Assembly (NCBI GenBank): GCA_902776725.1
Contig: CACYQX010000003.1
Location: 41,655 to 105,654, forward strand
From: an uncultured Eubacteriales bacterium
GTDB taxonomy: Bacteria; Bacillota; Clostridia; Peptostreptococcales; Anaerovoracaceae
Reading direction: 5' to 3'
Length of the DNA: 64,000 nt
The notes beneath the pieces are model-generated. The model ran no database searches and was not told the origin of the DNA. It saw nothing but the letters and a program-made list of their open reading frames with translations. Positions 41,525 to 49,901 of the stretch are shown one piece after another (the stretch's first letter is position 1; every line of letters begins with the position of its first letter). The translations under genes were made by a program, and so were the position numbers.

Positions 41525-42514
41525 TTATAGTCCGTTTATATATCTACACGCCGCGAGCGCTGCGACTGCGCCGTCTGCGGCGGCGGTTGTGACCTGCCTT
41601 ACGAATTTGCTTCGGCAGTCTCCTGCTACGAAGATGCCCGGCGTCTTTGTTACGCAGTGCTCATCGGTATCAAAGTAACCGTAGTCATTCAGATTTTCAA
41701 ATTCCTTGAACGCATCGTTTTCCGGAATGAGTCCGATTGCAACAAAGAGTCCGTCGCAGGTAATCGTCTCGGTCGTTCCGACCCCGGCATCGCCAACTGC
41801 GGCGCCGTTCACTTCACCCGCCGCATTTACATGCTCTATCTCAACACCTACGAGTGTCGGCTCTTCTTCTGATCCCTCCGTCAATAATTTATTGATCTTA
41901 ACTCCGGTGTATGTCTTAACGTTTGGCTTGGAGAAAAGAACTTCCTGAAGTCTTTCTTCGCCCGTGAAGAAATCCATGTCCTGAAGCATTACGACTTCCG
42001 CACATTTTTCCGCGAGGAGAATCGCCTCCTGGAGCGCGGAGTTTCCGCCGCCCGCTACACATACTTTCTTTCCGGTATAGAAATCTCCGTCGCAAACCGC
42101 ACAGAAGGATATGCCCTCGCCTACGAGCGCATCCTCTCCCGGAAGTCCGAGCATGCGGTGCTTAACGCCGGTTGCAAAAATTACCGTGCGCCCCTCGTAC
42201 TCGTTTCCTTCTTCGGTTACAACAGTGAATCCACCGCATTCGGAATCGACAGCCATAGTTCCTTTCTTAACTTCTATTACCGTTTCGATTTCTATTTCGG
42301 CTCCCTGATGAAGAATTTGTTCCAGCATCTGATCCGCAAATTCGTTTCCCGAAAGCTGCGTGAAACCCGGAATGTTTTCTACCTTTGGTGAATGTGTAAT
42401 CTGTCCGCCGAATCCTGTCTTTTCTATTACAAGCGCACTCTTTCCGTTTCTCACCGCATAGAGCGCTGCGGTCATTCCCGCGGGACCTCCGCCAACAACT
42501 ATTACGTCGTACAT
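41525..42514 (-). CDS. trxB: Thioredoxin reductase (TrxB family)
   Basis: The 329-residue flavoprotein has MYDVIVVGGGPAGMTAAL (FAD), redox motif SFCAVCDGDFY, nucleotide motif VAGGGNSALQEA and the C-terminal FAD segment GIFVAGDCR. The HRRxxxR segment that binds the NADPH phosphate is replaced by DMDFFTGEERLQE, so cofactor preference may be NADH. The start at 42514 follows AAGGAGA; the ATG at 42529 precedes that site. A Gly/Ala-rich insert lies around residues 245-265. It is 84 bases downstream of nrdD, so reduction of the NrdD-fused glutaredoxin domain is a reasonable inference. Confidence 0.9.
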   Translation of the reverse strand: MYDVIVVGGGPAGMTAALYAVRNGKSALVIEKTGFGGQITHSPKVENIPGFTQLSGNEFADQMLEQILHQGAEIEIETVIEVKKGTMAVDSECGGFTVVTEEGNEYEGRTVIFATGVKHRMLGLPGEDALVGEGISFCAVCDGDFYTGKKVCVAGGGNSALQEAILLAEKCAEVVMLQDMDFFTGEERLQEVLFSKPNVKTYTGVKINKLLTEGSEEEPTLVGVEIEHVNAAGEVNGAAVGDAGVGTTETITCDGLFVAIGLIPENDAFKEFENLNDYGYFDTDEHCVTKTPGIFVAGDCRSKFVRQVTTAAADGAVAALAACRYINGL

Positions 42515-42533
42515 GTTTTTCTCCTTCATTAAT

Positions 42534-42558
42534 GGGGACGGTTCAAAGAGCCGTCCCC
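42534..42558. repeat. GGGGACGG palindromic hairpin between nrdD and trxB
   Basis: GGGGACGG and CCGTCCCC pair perfectly around a 9-base loop. On the minus strand no T-run follows, so it is a poor terminator; it may act as an RNA stability or processing element. Similar sequences are repeated in some Bacillota genomes, but only one copy is here. Confidence 0.55.
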
Positions 42559-42598
42559 ACTTTTAGAAAGTTATATATTATATAACCCCCATTAACGA

Positions 42599-45175
42599 TT
42601 ATTGACGATTCATCAGCCAGCCTTTGATGTCGCTAACTCCGCGATACTTTTCAAAGTTATCGCCGTCTACAAGAACAAGTGTCGGTGCTTGCTTTACTCC
42701 GTATTTCTCAACGAGTTCTTTTTCTTCGTTTGCATTGAGTGCCTGATAAGCGATTCCCGCTTTATCGAGGAGCGCACCTGCGGCTTTGCAGTTCGGGCAG
42801 GTCGGAGTCTTAAAGAGGATTGCCGTTGCTCCGCTTGCGGCGGCGGCCTTTGCTGCCTCAATCTGCTCGTCTGTTGCGATCATCGGTTCTACCGGTGCGC
42901 AGCATCCCGCCTCCATAGCTGCTTCGAGAGCCGCATCGGCATTGGTCATCATGCGAGGTGCCGCTGCTGCCTGAGCCTCTGCTGCAGCCTTTGCTGCGAT
43001 GTGGTCTGCAGGAACGGGTTCAGCCTCTGCAAGATTTCCGCTTACCGAGATGGTTTCGTGCGGAAGATCTACCGGTGCAGGATTCGGACCCTGGTGGGTA
43101 AGCACGGAGTGGCCGATGTTGTATGTAAGTCTGTCCTTGAACTCCTGAGCCTTACCTTCGTTCCAGTTCTGAACCGGTCTATAGTATCCGGTGATACGGC
43201 TATAGACTTCTGTCTTTGCTCCGCAGTGTGGGCATGTATACTGCTCGCCTACCAGATATCCGTGATCCTTACATACCGAGTATGTCGGGCTCATTGTGTA
43301 GTAAGGAAGCTTGTAGTTCTCCGCAATCTTTCTTACGAGATTTGCCGCAGCCTTCCAATCAGGAAGCTTCTCTCCGAGGAATGCGTGGAATACGGTTCCC
43401 GATGTATAGAGCGTCTGGAGATTGTCCTGAATGTCCAGTGCGCTGAATACGTCTTCCGTATATCCTACCGGAAGATGCGAAGAGTTTGTATAGTACGGAT
43501 TGCCGTTCATATTGGCAGTGATGATTTCCGGGAACTCTTCTTTGTCGTGCTTTGCAAATCTGTATGTTGTCGACTCTGCCGGAGTAGCTTCCAGGTTATA
43601 GAGGTCGCCGTACTGTTCCTGATAATCAGAAAGTCTGTCTCTCATGTGGTTAAGAACATTTCTTGAGAACTCCTGAACTCTCTCGTCAGTCATGTCTGCA
43701 CGGAGCCATTTGGCATTTAATCCGGCCTCGTTCATTCCTACCAAACCTATTGTGGAGAAGTGGTTGCCGAATGTTCCGAGGTATCTCTTTGTATATGGAT
43801 AGAGACCCTGCTCCAAAAGACCCGTAACAACCTTTCTCTTGGTTGCCAAGCTTCTTGCAGCTATATCCATGAGTCTGTCGAGCTTGTTGTAGAAGTCTGC
43901 TTCGTCCTGTGCCTGATAAGCAAGTCTCGGCATATTGATGGTTACAACGCCGATGGATCCCGTGGATTCTCCGGAACCGAAGAAGCCGCCGGATTTCTTG
44001 CGGAGTTCGCGAAGGTCCAAACGCAATCTGCAGCACATGGATCTTACGTCGCTCGGCTCCATATCGGAGTTGATATAGTTGGAGAAGTACGGTGTTCCGT
44101 ATTTTGCTGTCATCTCAAAGAGCAGCTTATTGTTCTCCGTCTCGTCCCAGTTGAACTCTCTCGTTATTGAATATGTAGGAATCGGATACTGGAATCCACG
44201 ACCGTTGGCATCGCCCTCGATCATAACCTCAAGGAAGGCTTTGTTAACCATATCCATTTCCTTCTGGCAGTCCCCGTAGGTGAAGTCCATATCCTTTCCG
44301 CCTACGATGGCGTTCAAATTCTTAAGATCATTTGGAACTGTCCAGTCCAATGTTACGTTGGTGAATGGCGCCTGAGTTCCCCATCTGGATGGTGTGTTTA
44401 CTCCATAGATAAACGACTGAATGCACTGCTTAACTTCCTTGTATGTAAGATTGTCTACTCTTACAAATGGAGCAAGGTAGGTATCAAAGGAACTGAATGC
44501 CTGCGCACCCGCCCATTCGTTCTGCATGATACCAAGGAAGTTAACCATCTGGTTGCAGAGAGTGGAAAGGTGGGATGCCGGTGAAGATGTAATCTTGCCC
44601 GGAACGCCGCCTAGGCCTTCCTGAATAAGCTGTTTAAGTGACCATCCTGCGCAATAACCGCCAAGGAATGAAAGGTCGTGAAGATGGATATCGCATTTTC
44701 TGTGTGCTTCTGCGATTTCTTCATCATAAACCTCACTTAACCAATAGTTGGCTGTGATAGCGCCCGAATTGGAAAGGATGAGTCCGCCGATTGAATAGTT
44801 AACTGTAGAGTTTTCTTTTACGCGCCAGTCGTTTGCGTTTAGATAATCGTCTACCAGATCCTTATAGTTAAGAAGTGCGGAATTTACATTACGAACTTTT
44901 TCTCTCTGACGACGATACAGAATATATGCCTTAGCTACATCTGCGTAACCGGATTCAGACAAAACTTTTTCTACGCTGTCCTGAATCTCTTCTACTGTTA
45001 TCTTGCCGTCGTGAATCTTATTTTCGTAATCGGATGTTACGTGAAGTGAAATAAGATCTATTACACTTGGATGATACTGTTTGCCAATAGCATCAAATGC
45101 TTTGGTGATTGCTGCGCTGATTTTGTCGATGTGAAAATCAACGACTTTGCCGTCTCGTTTTACTACTTGATACAT
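42599..45175 (-). CDS. nrdD: Anaerobic ribonucleoside-triphosphate reductase with fused C-terminal glutaredoxin-like domain
   Basis: The 858-residue glycyl-radical enzyme makes deoxyribonucleotides without oxygen. The ATG at 45175 follows AAAGGGGG and begins MYQVVKRDGKVVDFHIDKIS, the allosteric ATP-cone. The catalytic barrel has RSMCCRLRLD, the zinc-type Cys segment TCPHCGAKTE, and SRITGYYRP, where the Gly should carry the radical. After an Ala-rich linker a thioredoxin-fold domain (about 780-858) appears: ILFKTPTCPNCKAAG, a CPNC redox pair, and QAPTLVLV with the cis-Pro. Fusion suggests a thiol-dependent, not formate-dependent, reducing path; this is an inference. nrdG is upstream and trxB downstream. 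Confidence 0.95.
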   Translation of the reverse strand: MYQVVKRDGKVVDFHIDKISAAITKAFDAIGKQYHPSVIDLISLHVTSDYENKIHDGKITVEEIQDSVEKVLSESGYADVAKAYILYRRQREKVRNVNSALLNYKDLVDDYLNANDWRVKENSTVNYSIGGLILSNSGAITANYWLSEVYDEEIAEAHRKCDIHLHDLSFLGGYCAGWSLKQLIQEGLGGVPGKITSSPASHLSTLCNQMVNFLGIMQNEWAGAQAFSSFDTYLAPFVRVDNLTYKEVKQCIQSFIYGVNTPSRWGTQAPFTNVTLDWTVPNDLKNLNAIVGGKDMDFTYGDCQKEMDMVNKAFLEVMIEGDANGRGFQYPIPTYSITREFNWDETENNKLLFEMTAKYGTPYFSNYINSDMEPSDVRSMCCRLRLDLRELRKKSGGFFGSGESTGSIGVVTINMPRLAYQAQDEADFYNKLDRLMDIAARSLATKRKVVTGLLEQGLYPYTKRYLGTFGNHFSTIGLVGMNEAGLNAKWLRADMTDERVQEFSRNVLNHMRDRLSDYQEQYGDLYNLEATPAESTTYRFAKHDKEEFPEIITANMNGNPYYTNSSHLPVGYTEDVFSALDIQDNLQTLYTSGTVFHAFLGEKLPDWKAAANLVRKIAENYKLPYYTMSPTYSVCKDHGYLVGEQYTCPHCGAKTEVYSRITGYYRPVQNWNEGKAQEFKDRLTYNIGHSVLTHQGPNPAPVDLPHETISVSGNLAEAEPVPADHIAAKAAAEAQAAAAPRMMTNADAALEAAMEAGCCAPVEPMIATDEQIEAAKAAAASGATAILFKTPTCPNCKAAGALLDKAGIAYQALNANEEKELVEKYGVKQAPTLVLVDGDNFEKYRGVSDIKGWLMNRQ

Positions 45176-45264
45176 AGGTCCCCCTTTGATTAATGATAGG
45201 TACTTGTGGTGATTGATTGTATATATCCTTAAAACGAATTGTTGAATGAATTGGTTTTTAAGGT

Positions 45265-45287
45265 GAATAAAAGGGGCAGAGCCCCTT
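45265..45287 (-). promoter_or_regulatory. Hairpin with T-rich tail in the nrdD leader
   Basis: On the minus strand AAGGGGC pairs with GCCCCTT around TCT and is followed by TTATTC, about 90 bases before the ATG. It lies downstream of the predicted start point, so it could cause premature termination. The T-run is weak. Confidence 0.4.
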
Positions 45288-45317
45288 GAATTTTCGTGTG
45301 TTTTTTCGCGCAAACTC

Positions 45318-45346
45318 ATCTTAACACTTCGGTGTCGCTCAGTCAA
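45318..45346 (-). promoter_or_regulatory. Sigma-A promoter of nrdD
   Basis: TTGACT and TAAGAT are separated by 17 bases on the minus strand. The -35 hexamer lies inside the proximal NrdR box, so repressor binding would block polymerase. Confidence 0.75.
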
Positions 45347-45356
45347 TATGTTGTGG
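45341..45356. promoter_or_regulatory. NrdR box 2 (proximal)
   Basis: AGTCAATATGTTGTGG matches 12 of 16 positions of the NrdR consensus acaCwATATaTwGtgt. Its start is exactly 31 bp from that of the upstream box, the usual three-helical-turn pairing of NrdR sites. NrdR represses ribonucleotide reductase genes when dATP is plentiful. No nrdR gene is in this window. Confidence 0.7.
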
Positions 45357-45371
45357 CGAATTTTTTCAAAA

Positions 45372-45387
45372 AAACTATATATTGTGG
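45372..45387. promoter_or_regulatory. NrdR box 1 (distal)
   Basis: AAACTATATATTGTGG matches 14 of 16 consensus positions, including the full CTATATATTGTG core. It lies just upstream of the nrdD -35 element. Confidence 0.85.
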
Positions 45388-45432
45388 GTTTTCGGTTTAC
45401 AGAAAACCGTTTTATTTAAATCTAGCAAAGGC

Positions 45433-45462
45433 GATAAAAAACAGCGAGAGGCCTGCTCTCGC
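45433..45462 (-). terminator. Terminator after nrdG
   Basis: GCGAGAG pairs with CTCTCGC and is followed on the minus strand by TGTTTTTTATC, so nrdG and nrdD are separate transcripts. Confidence 0.8.
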
Positions 45463-45482
45463 CGTGCTTTAGCCTTCTCTTT

Positions 45483-46187
45483 TCAGTCTATGTCGACTCC
45501 GCGGATGGCCGCAAAGCCCACAAACGGCGCGGCGGTGTCGCGATATTTTATCATGTCTTCGGGTGTCGGCGCGGTCAGGCTGTGATCCGGAACCGCGTCC
45601 CTGTCGGTGAAGCCCTGAAGAAAATAATTCTTCGCACCGCGAATCCATTCTCCGATTTCTCTGAAGTCATTTTCGGTGTGATACTGACTTATTACGGTAG
45701 TGCGGAACTCATAATCTATGTCGCTTTTAAGAAGAAGATTGATACTCTCGTTTACGGCATCGAAATTAAAATTATTCGAGTCGAGTCCGATGGTCTTGGC
45801 ATACTTTGACGGCGAGTTTTTTATATCCATCGCAACATAAGCGACAAGTTTTTCGTCTAGAAGCTTTTTTAAAATCTCCGGGTGATTACCGTTGGTGTCG
45901 AGCTTAACGGGATAGCCTGCGTCGTTTATCTTTTTTATGAAGTCGGGAAGGTCCGGACGCAGGCATGGCTCCCCTCCCGTGATGGCAACACCGTCCAAAA
46001 GACCGTGGCGCTTATCGAGGAAAGCAAAGAACTCCTCCTCGGTCATGCCCTCAGGCATAACGCCCTCCACCAGTTCGTAATTATGGCAAAACTGACATCT
46101 AAAATCGCACCCTCCGAGAAATACCGTGCAGGCCACATGTCCCGGAAAGTCGAGAAGCGTCATTTTTTGTAGTCCCTGTATGTTCAT
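45483..46187 (-). CDS. nrdG: Anaerobic ribonucleotide reductase activating protein (radical SAM)
   Basis: The 234-residue radical SAM enzyme makes the glycyl radical on NrdD. The iron-sulfur motif is GGCDFRCQFCHNYELV (CxxxCxxC), with the SAM-binding GGEPCLRPDL. It is longer than the E. coli activase and fits the TIGR02495-type subgroup common in anaerobes. Its own transcript ends before the nrdD promoter. An AGAAAGG ribosome site precedes the ATG. Confidence 0.93.
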   Translation of the reverse strand: MNIQGLQKMTLLDFPGHVACTVFLGGCDFRCQFCHNYELVEGVMPEGMTEEEFFAFLDKRHGLLDGVAITGGEPCLRPDLPDFIKKINDAGYPVKLDTNGNHPEILKKLLDEKLVAYVAMDIKNSPSKYAKTIGLDSNNFNFDAVNESINLLLKSDIDYEFRTTVISQYHTENDFREIGEWIRGAKNYFLQGFTDRDAVPDHSLTAPTPEDMIKYRDTAAPFVGFAAIRGVDID

Positions 46188-46259
46188 ATCAAACCTTTCT
46201 GTGTCGATTCTTGTCTCTCTTATGCTGCGCCTGTTCCGCTTTCTTAACTCAGCTTTCTC

Positions 46260-47270
46260 TTATACCGCCGCGAGCACGTGCAGATTTCGGAGTTCACTGT
46301 CCTCAATTCCGTCGTTTACGGAGTAGGCATGCTTTTCAAGGTCGCCACAATTGGCCTTTGTTAGGCCTTGATCCATGAGTTCGTCTATTACGTCTGCCGC
46401 GATTCCCTCAATCACGTCGTATTTATCGCTTGCGAGCTCGCCCTCGTTATCCGTGGTTATGAGGTACTCCAGGAGCTCTGCCGTAAGCGAGAGCCTGGGA
46501 AGCTCACGCATGGCCCTAAAGCTCCATTTATAGAAAGGCTCGTAGATCTCGTTCAGGAGGAATACGGTCGACATAGTATTCTTTGCAAATTCTATAGCTG
46601 CAAGCTGCGCAGCCGCGTTTTCACCGTGCCGGATGCAGCGCGTATAGTTGTACTGCCCCGCCTGCGCCATCATAAGTAGATGCCCCGCAAGCTTTTTCTT
46701 GCGAACATCAGCAGGATAAGATTTAAGCGCCTCGCGAATTCGCGTGACATCGCCCAACCCGTCAAAAAAGATCTCGCCGTTGGTGGCCTCCGCAAGAGCA
46801 AAGGAGGGTGTCACAAGCCACAGCTGCGCGTCTGACGCCCCCGCAAGCGCACGTGCTGCGCCCGCCGAGCCAGCAAGTGTATCGAAAGCGCCCTGCGCGC
46901 CGACCATCCCCGCAAGCGCACCGACCTTCTCCGAAAAATACTCCTGCGTCCTTATCACACCGCGTCGATTTCCTCCGACGGGCGACATGGCGGGCCTCTT
47001 AACCCCCATAAACTCCTTTGGAAGCGCCGCATAAGCGCGCTCGAGCGCGAACTCCTGCTTTCTATCAACGACATCTTCTCCGGGAAGCAAAATCATAAAC
47101 CCGGGATCAAAGTCATGGTCCCGCGAAACATCGTCGTCAAAGCCAAAGCATTCCGAGCCGCTTCCAAAAACGCCGACGGCAATCTTATCCATCAGCTCAG
47201 GAAACTTCTCCCGGAGCATGGGCTCACCGAATTCCTTATAATAAGCCTTTGATATCTCAAGACCTCTCAT
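46260..47270 (-). CDS. DUF4037 protein with a nucleotidyltransferase-like site
   Basis: The 336-residue protein has FGSGSECFGFDDDVSRDHDF, the GS...DxD pattern of polymerase-beta-type nucleotidyltransferases, which suggests it transfers a nucleotide to a protein, RNA or small molecule. The substrate is unknown. The C-terminal part is helical and carries no recognisable domain. It overlaps the TPR gene by 14 bases, a pairing seen in other Bacillota. Related genes include toxin-like and antibiotic-modifying enzymes, but neither can be claimed here. Confidence 0.8.
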   Translation of the reverse strand: MRGLEISKAYYKEFGEPMLREKFPELMDKIAVGVFGSGSECFGFDDDVSRDHDFDPGFMILLPGEDVVDRKQEFALERAYAALPKEFMGVKRPAMSPVGGNRRGVIRTQEYFSEKVGALAGMVGAQGAFDTLAGSAGAARALAGASDAQLWLVTPSFALAEATNGEIFFDGLGDVTRIREALKSYPADVRKKKLAGHLLMMAQAGQYNYTRCIRHGENAAAQLAAIEFAKNTMSTVFLLNEIYEPFYKWSFRAMRELPRLSLTAELLEYLITTDNEGELASDKYDVIEGIAADVIDELMDQGLTKANCGDLEKHAYSVNDGIEDSELRNLHVLAAV

Positions 47271-48063
47271 ATATCTTCTTTGATCTCTCTTTCAAATCTT
47301 CAGCGACTAAAAAATATCCGTAATACTCAAAACTCGGCGCGCATTTCTCGCAGACAAACGCGTAGTATCCGTCTCTTGGCACGCTCGGCGTATCCAGAAG
47401 CTCCTGTGCCTCTTCAATGAGTTCGTTAATTCTCGCCTCGCCGGCCTCTAGACCGTCTCTCATCTCTACGACATTTGCTCTGTTAAGGCAGGTGATCGCC
47501 TGTTCAAGTACGCCGTTTGGCGCATACGCCATACGCTCCATAGCCTTATCATAAAGCGACTCGGCCTCATCAAACTTTCCGAGCGCCGCGCATGTCAGCG
47601 CCATATTGTTATAAAGTCCGCCCAGAAGCTCCGGCGGCGTATCCGCTATACTTTCGTAAACCGCCTTTGCCTTCTCAAACATCGCAAGCGATTCAGCATT
47701 TTCCTGGAAAGCGTTATACGCTGTCGCAATATTAACATAGGTCGTTCCTGCGCTCATGCTTTCCGTATAATCCATGACGTCAAGAAGCGCAAGCGCAGCC
47801 GCAGCACTCTCAAACGCACCTTCGCGATTTCCTACCTTGCGGTAATGTCCAACAAGCTCGTTTCTGATCATGAGTTGGCCGCGCAAATCGTCCATCATCT
47901 CCGCCTCAGCGAGCCAGTATTTTAGATGCCTCTCCACGCCATCGTAATCGCGACGACTCATATAGTCATCTACTTTTTCACGAATTCTTTGCTGCGGAAC
48001 CGCGCCCTGTGAACCCGCGCCCATGCGTGCGCCGCCTTCTATAAATTCAGGATCCCAATCCAT
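47257..48063 (-). CDS. Tetratricopeptide-repeat protein
   Basis: The 268 residues are nearly all helical and form at least four TPR-like repeats, for example TYVNIATAYNAFQENAESLA and LYNNMALTCAALGKFDEAES. TPR folds bind peptides. No signal peptide is present, so it is cytoplasmic. It overlaps the DUF4037 gene by 14 bases and may regulate or recruit the substrate of that enzyme. The N-terminal 30 residues are not conserved in appearance. Confidence 0.85.
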   Translation of the reverse strand: MDWDPEFIEGGARMGAGSQGAVPQQRIREKVDDYMSRRDYDGVERHLKYWLAEAEMMDDLRGQLMIRNELVGHYRKVGNREGAFESAAAALALLDVMDYTESMSAGTTYVNIATAYNAFQENAESLAMFEKAKAVYESIADTPPELLGGLYNNMALTCAALGKFDEAESLYDKAMERMAYAPNGVLEQAITCLNRANVVEMRDGLEAGEARINELIEEAQELLDTPSVPRDGYYAFVCEKCAPSFEYYGYFLVAEDLKERSKKIYERS

Positions 48064-48185
48064 ATAATCTCCTGTGCTTTTATCCTACTGAGTAACCTAA
48101 TCTGCGCAAATGAACACGGCCGGGTGACAATGCCGAACTTCTTGGCTGTCATCAAACCGGTAACAAATAGTATACCCCTCCGGGC

Positions 48186-49274
48186 TTACTCTAATCTGTC
48201 CAAAGAATAATTCGCCATTAGCGAAAGCAATTCCAGAATTTCATCCTTAAGCGCAGGCTTCTTTAAACCGTCGAGAAAGAAACATACCTGAGGCCACCCC
48301 GCAACAAGTGCAATCCACGTATACCACGGCATTGCCTGTTTTTCGAGGTCGTTGGCATTATAAATACTGAGCATTCTTCCCTGATACTTCCGATAGCTAT
48401 CTATAGCGTATTGAAGTCTCGTCTCTGCGCCCATCGGTTCCTCTACATCATCTTTAAATCCGCCACCCAGATTGGCAAAATGATTGACGATTACTTCCGT
48501 GCCCGACAGATTGAAATCGATTAAACCAGCTAGATGCCGCTCGTTATCAAGAAGCACATTGCTGAAATTCTCGTCATCCTGGAAGACGCATTGAGGAAGC
48601 TCGCGATATATCTTTTTAAGATTCTCACGAACCTGTCCGTGCTTTGTTTCCAAGCGCTCCACAAGTTCGTGCTCTCCAAGGTCCTTTAGTTCCTTGCAAA
48701 GACTGTCAAAGTTCTGCTGCTTTTCATCTATGCCGATTTCCACATCAAACGGCGAAAGATCAAATAGGCTGTACATGCCCATCGTATCGGAAATATCCAC
48801 ATCGCGGTACTTCTCCGCAAAGGCCGCAACACTATCCAGAACTTCATGCCAAACCCTGTCCTGTTCCTCTTCATCCAGATTCAGTTCATCTGCAATAGGA
48901 AGGTCTATATACTCCTGTAAATAGCAGGCTAGTCCGTTCCACTCGTGGATATATTTGCCCTCTGCATCGGCGAGAAAACGCGGGCACTTCAGTCCGAACT
49001 CGATATATCTATCGATTAAACGGTTAAGGTCCGCAAGTCTCTCTTCCGTCATCTCTGGAGCCTTGCAAAATCTGAGCACCCACTTATTGCTTATTATGAA
49101 GTTAAGCCTGATGTCGTCGTCACCATGCGATGTGTCAATAAGCTTAACAAAGCCCCTCTCCTCATAACCAAATTTGGCCAGCTCCGAAAACAACTCGTCT
49201 ATTCTCGGCGCACTTACACTTTGTGACTTTTCACTTTGATTTCCTACAATTATGTCTTGATTAGGATTATTCAT
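48186..49274 (-). CDS. Phosphotransferase-family (APH-like) protein
   Basis: The 362-residue protein has a kinase-like fold: RLNFIISNKWVLRFCKAP (nucleotide-binding sheet), catalytic-loop-like VFQDDENFSNVLLDNERH and metal segment GLIDFNLSG. The usual HxD loop (for example HGDLHxxN) is changed to FQDDENFSN. It phosphorylates a small molecule or is a relic; an antibiotic target is not implied. It stands alone, with about 120 bases before the TPR gene and no clear operon partner. Confidence 0.75.
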   Translation of the reverse strand: MNNPNQDIIVGNQSEKSQSVSAPRIDELFSELAKFGYEERGFVKLIDTSHGDDDIRLNFIISNKWVLRFCKAPEMTEERLADLNRLIDRYIEFGLKCPRFLADAEGKYIHEWNGLACYLQEYIDLPIADELNLDEEEQDRVWHEVLDSVAAFAEKYRDVDISDTMGMYSLFDLSPFDVEIGIDEKQQNFDSLCKELKDLGEHELVERLETKHGQVRENLKKIYRELPQCVFQDDENFSNVLLDNERHLAGLIDFNLSGTEVIVNHFANLGGGFKDDVEEPMGAETRLQYAIDSYRKYQGRMLSIYNANDLEKQAMPWYTWIALVAGWPQVCFFLDGLKKPALKDEILELLSLMANYSLDRLE

Positions 49275-49325
49275 AGATACTCCTGGTTTATATCCTCTGC
49301 CAAATTCCGCATGCGCGCTTCTTTG

Positions 49326-49901
49326 CTATTCAATCGGCTCGCTTCCAAGAAGCCCTATCTCCGCCGCATATGGCTTCATGCCCTCAAGACAAATTTCGAT
49401 TACGTCTTTAAGCTCCATTCCGAGCATCTCGCAGCCCTGCATGATGACATCTCTGTCACAGCCCGCCGCAAACCTCTTATCCTTGAACTTTTTCATGACA
49501 CTCTTTGCTTCCAAATCCGTTATGCCGTGCGGGCGCATCCTCGCGCATGCCTGAATAATACCCGTAAGTTCATCAACCGCAAACAGGCTCTTCTCCATAT
49601 TTGTGAGCGGCTCCACATCCGAGCAAAGTCCATACCCGTGGCTCAAAATCGCTCGTATGTCCTCTTCAGAAACGCCCGCCTCTCTAAGGGGCTCCTCCGT
49701 ATGCTTTAAATGCTCCTCCGGATACTTCTCGTAATCATAATCGTGGAGATATCCGACGGCCTTCCAATGATCGACGTCCTCACCAAAATGCTTTGCCATG
49801 GCTTCCATCGCCGCCATTACATTCTTGGAATGAATAATCAGGTTCTCCTGCGTCACCATATCTTTGTTGAGTTCAATCGCTCTTTCCAATGTGAGATTCA
49901 T
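49326..49901 (-). CDS. HD-domain phosphohydrolase
   Basis: The 191-residue protein has H in IIHSKNV, HD in VGYLHDYDYEKY and a further His in ILSHGYG; an Asp occurs in AVDELTG. These are the metal ligands of the HD superfamily, often acting on nucleotides or signalling phosphates. The substrate is not assigned. Its ATG overlaps the phosphatase stop in ATGA, so the two are coupled. Confidence 0.87.
   Translation of the reverse strand: MNLTLERAIELNKDMVTQENLIIHSKNVMAAMEAMAKHFGEDVDHWKAVGYLHDYDYEKYPEEHLKHTEEPLREAGVSEEDIRAILSHGYGLCSDVEPLTNMEKSLFAVDELTGIIQACARMRPHGITDLEAKSVMKKFKDKRFAAGCDRDVIMQGCEMLGMELKDVIEICLEGMKPYAAEIGLLGSEPIE

Noticed and set aside
45176-45346. NrdD starting 57 codons further upstream
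   Set aside because: That frame crosses the promoter and leader hairpin; the ATP-cone starts at the ATG behind AAAGGGGG.
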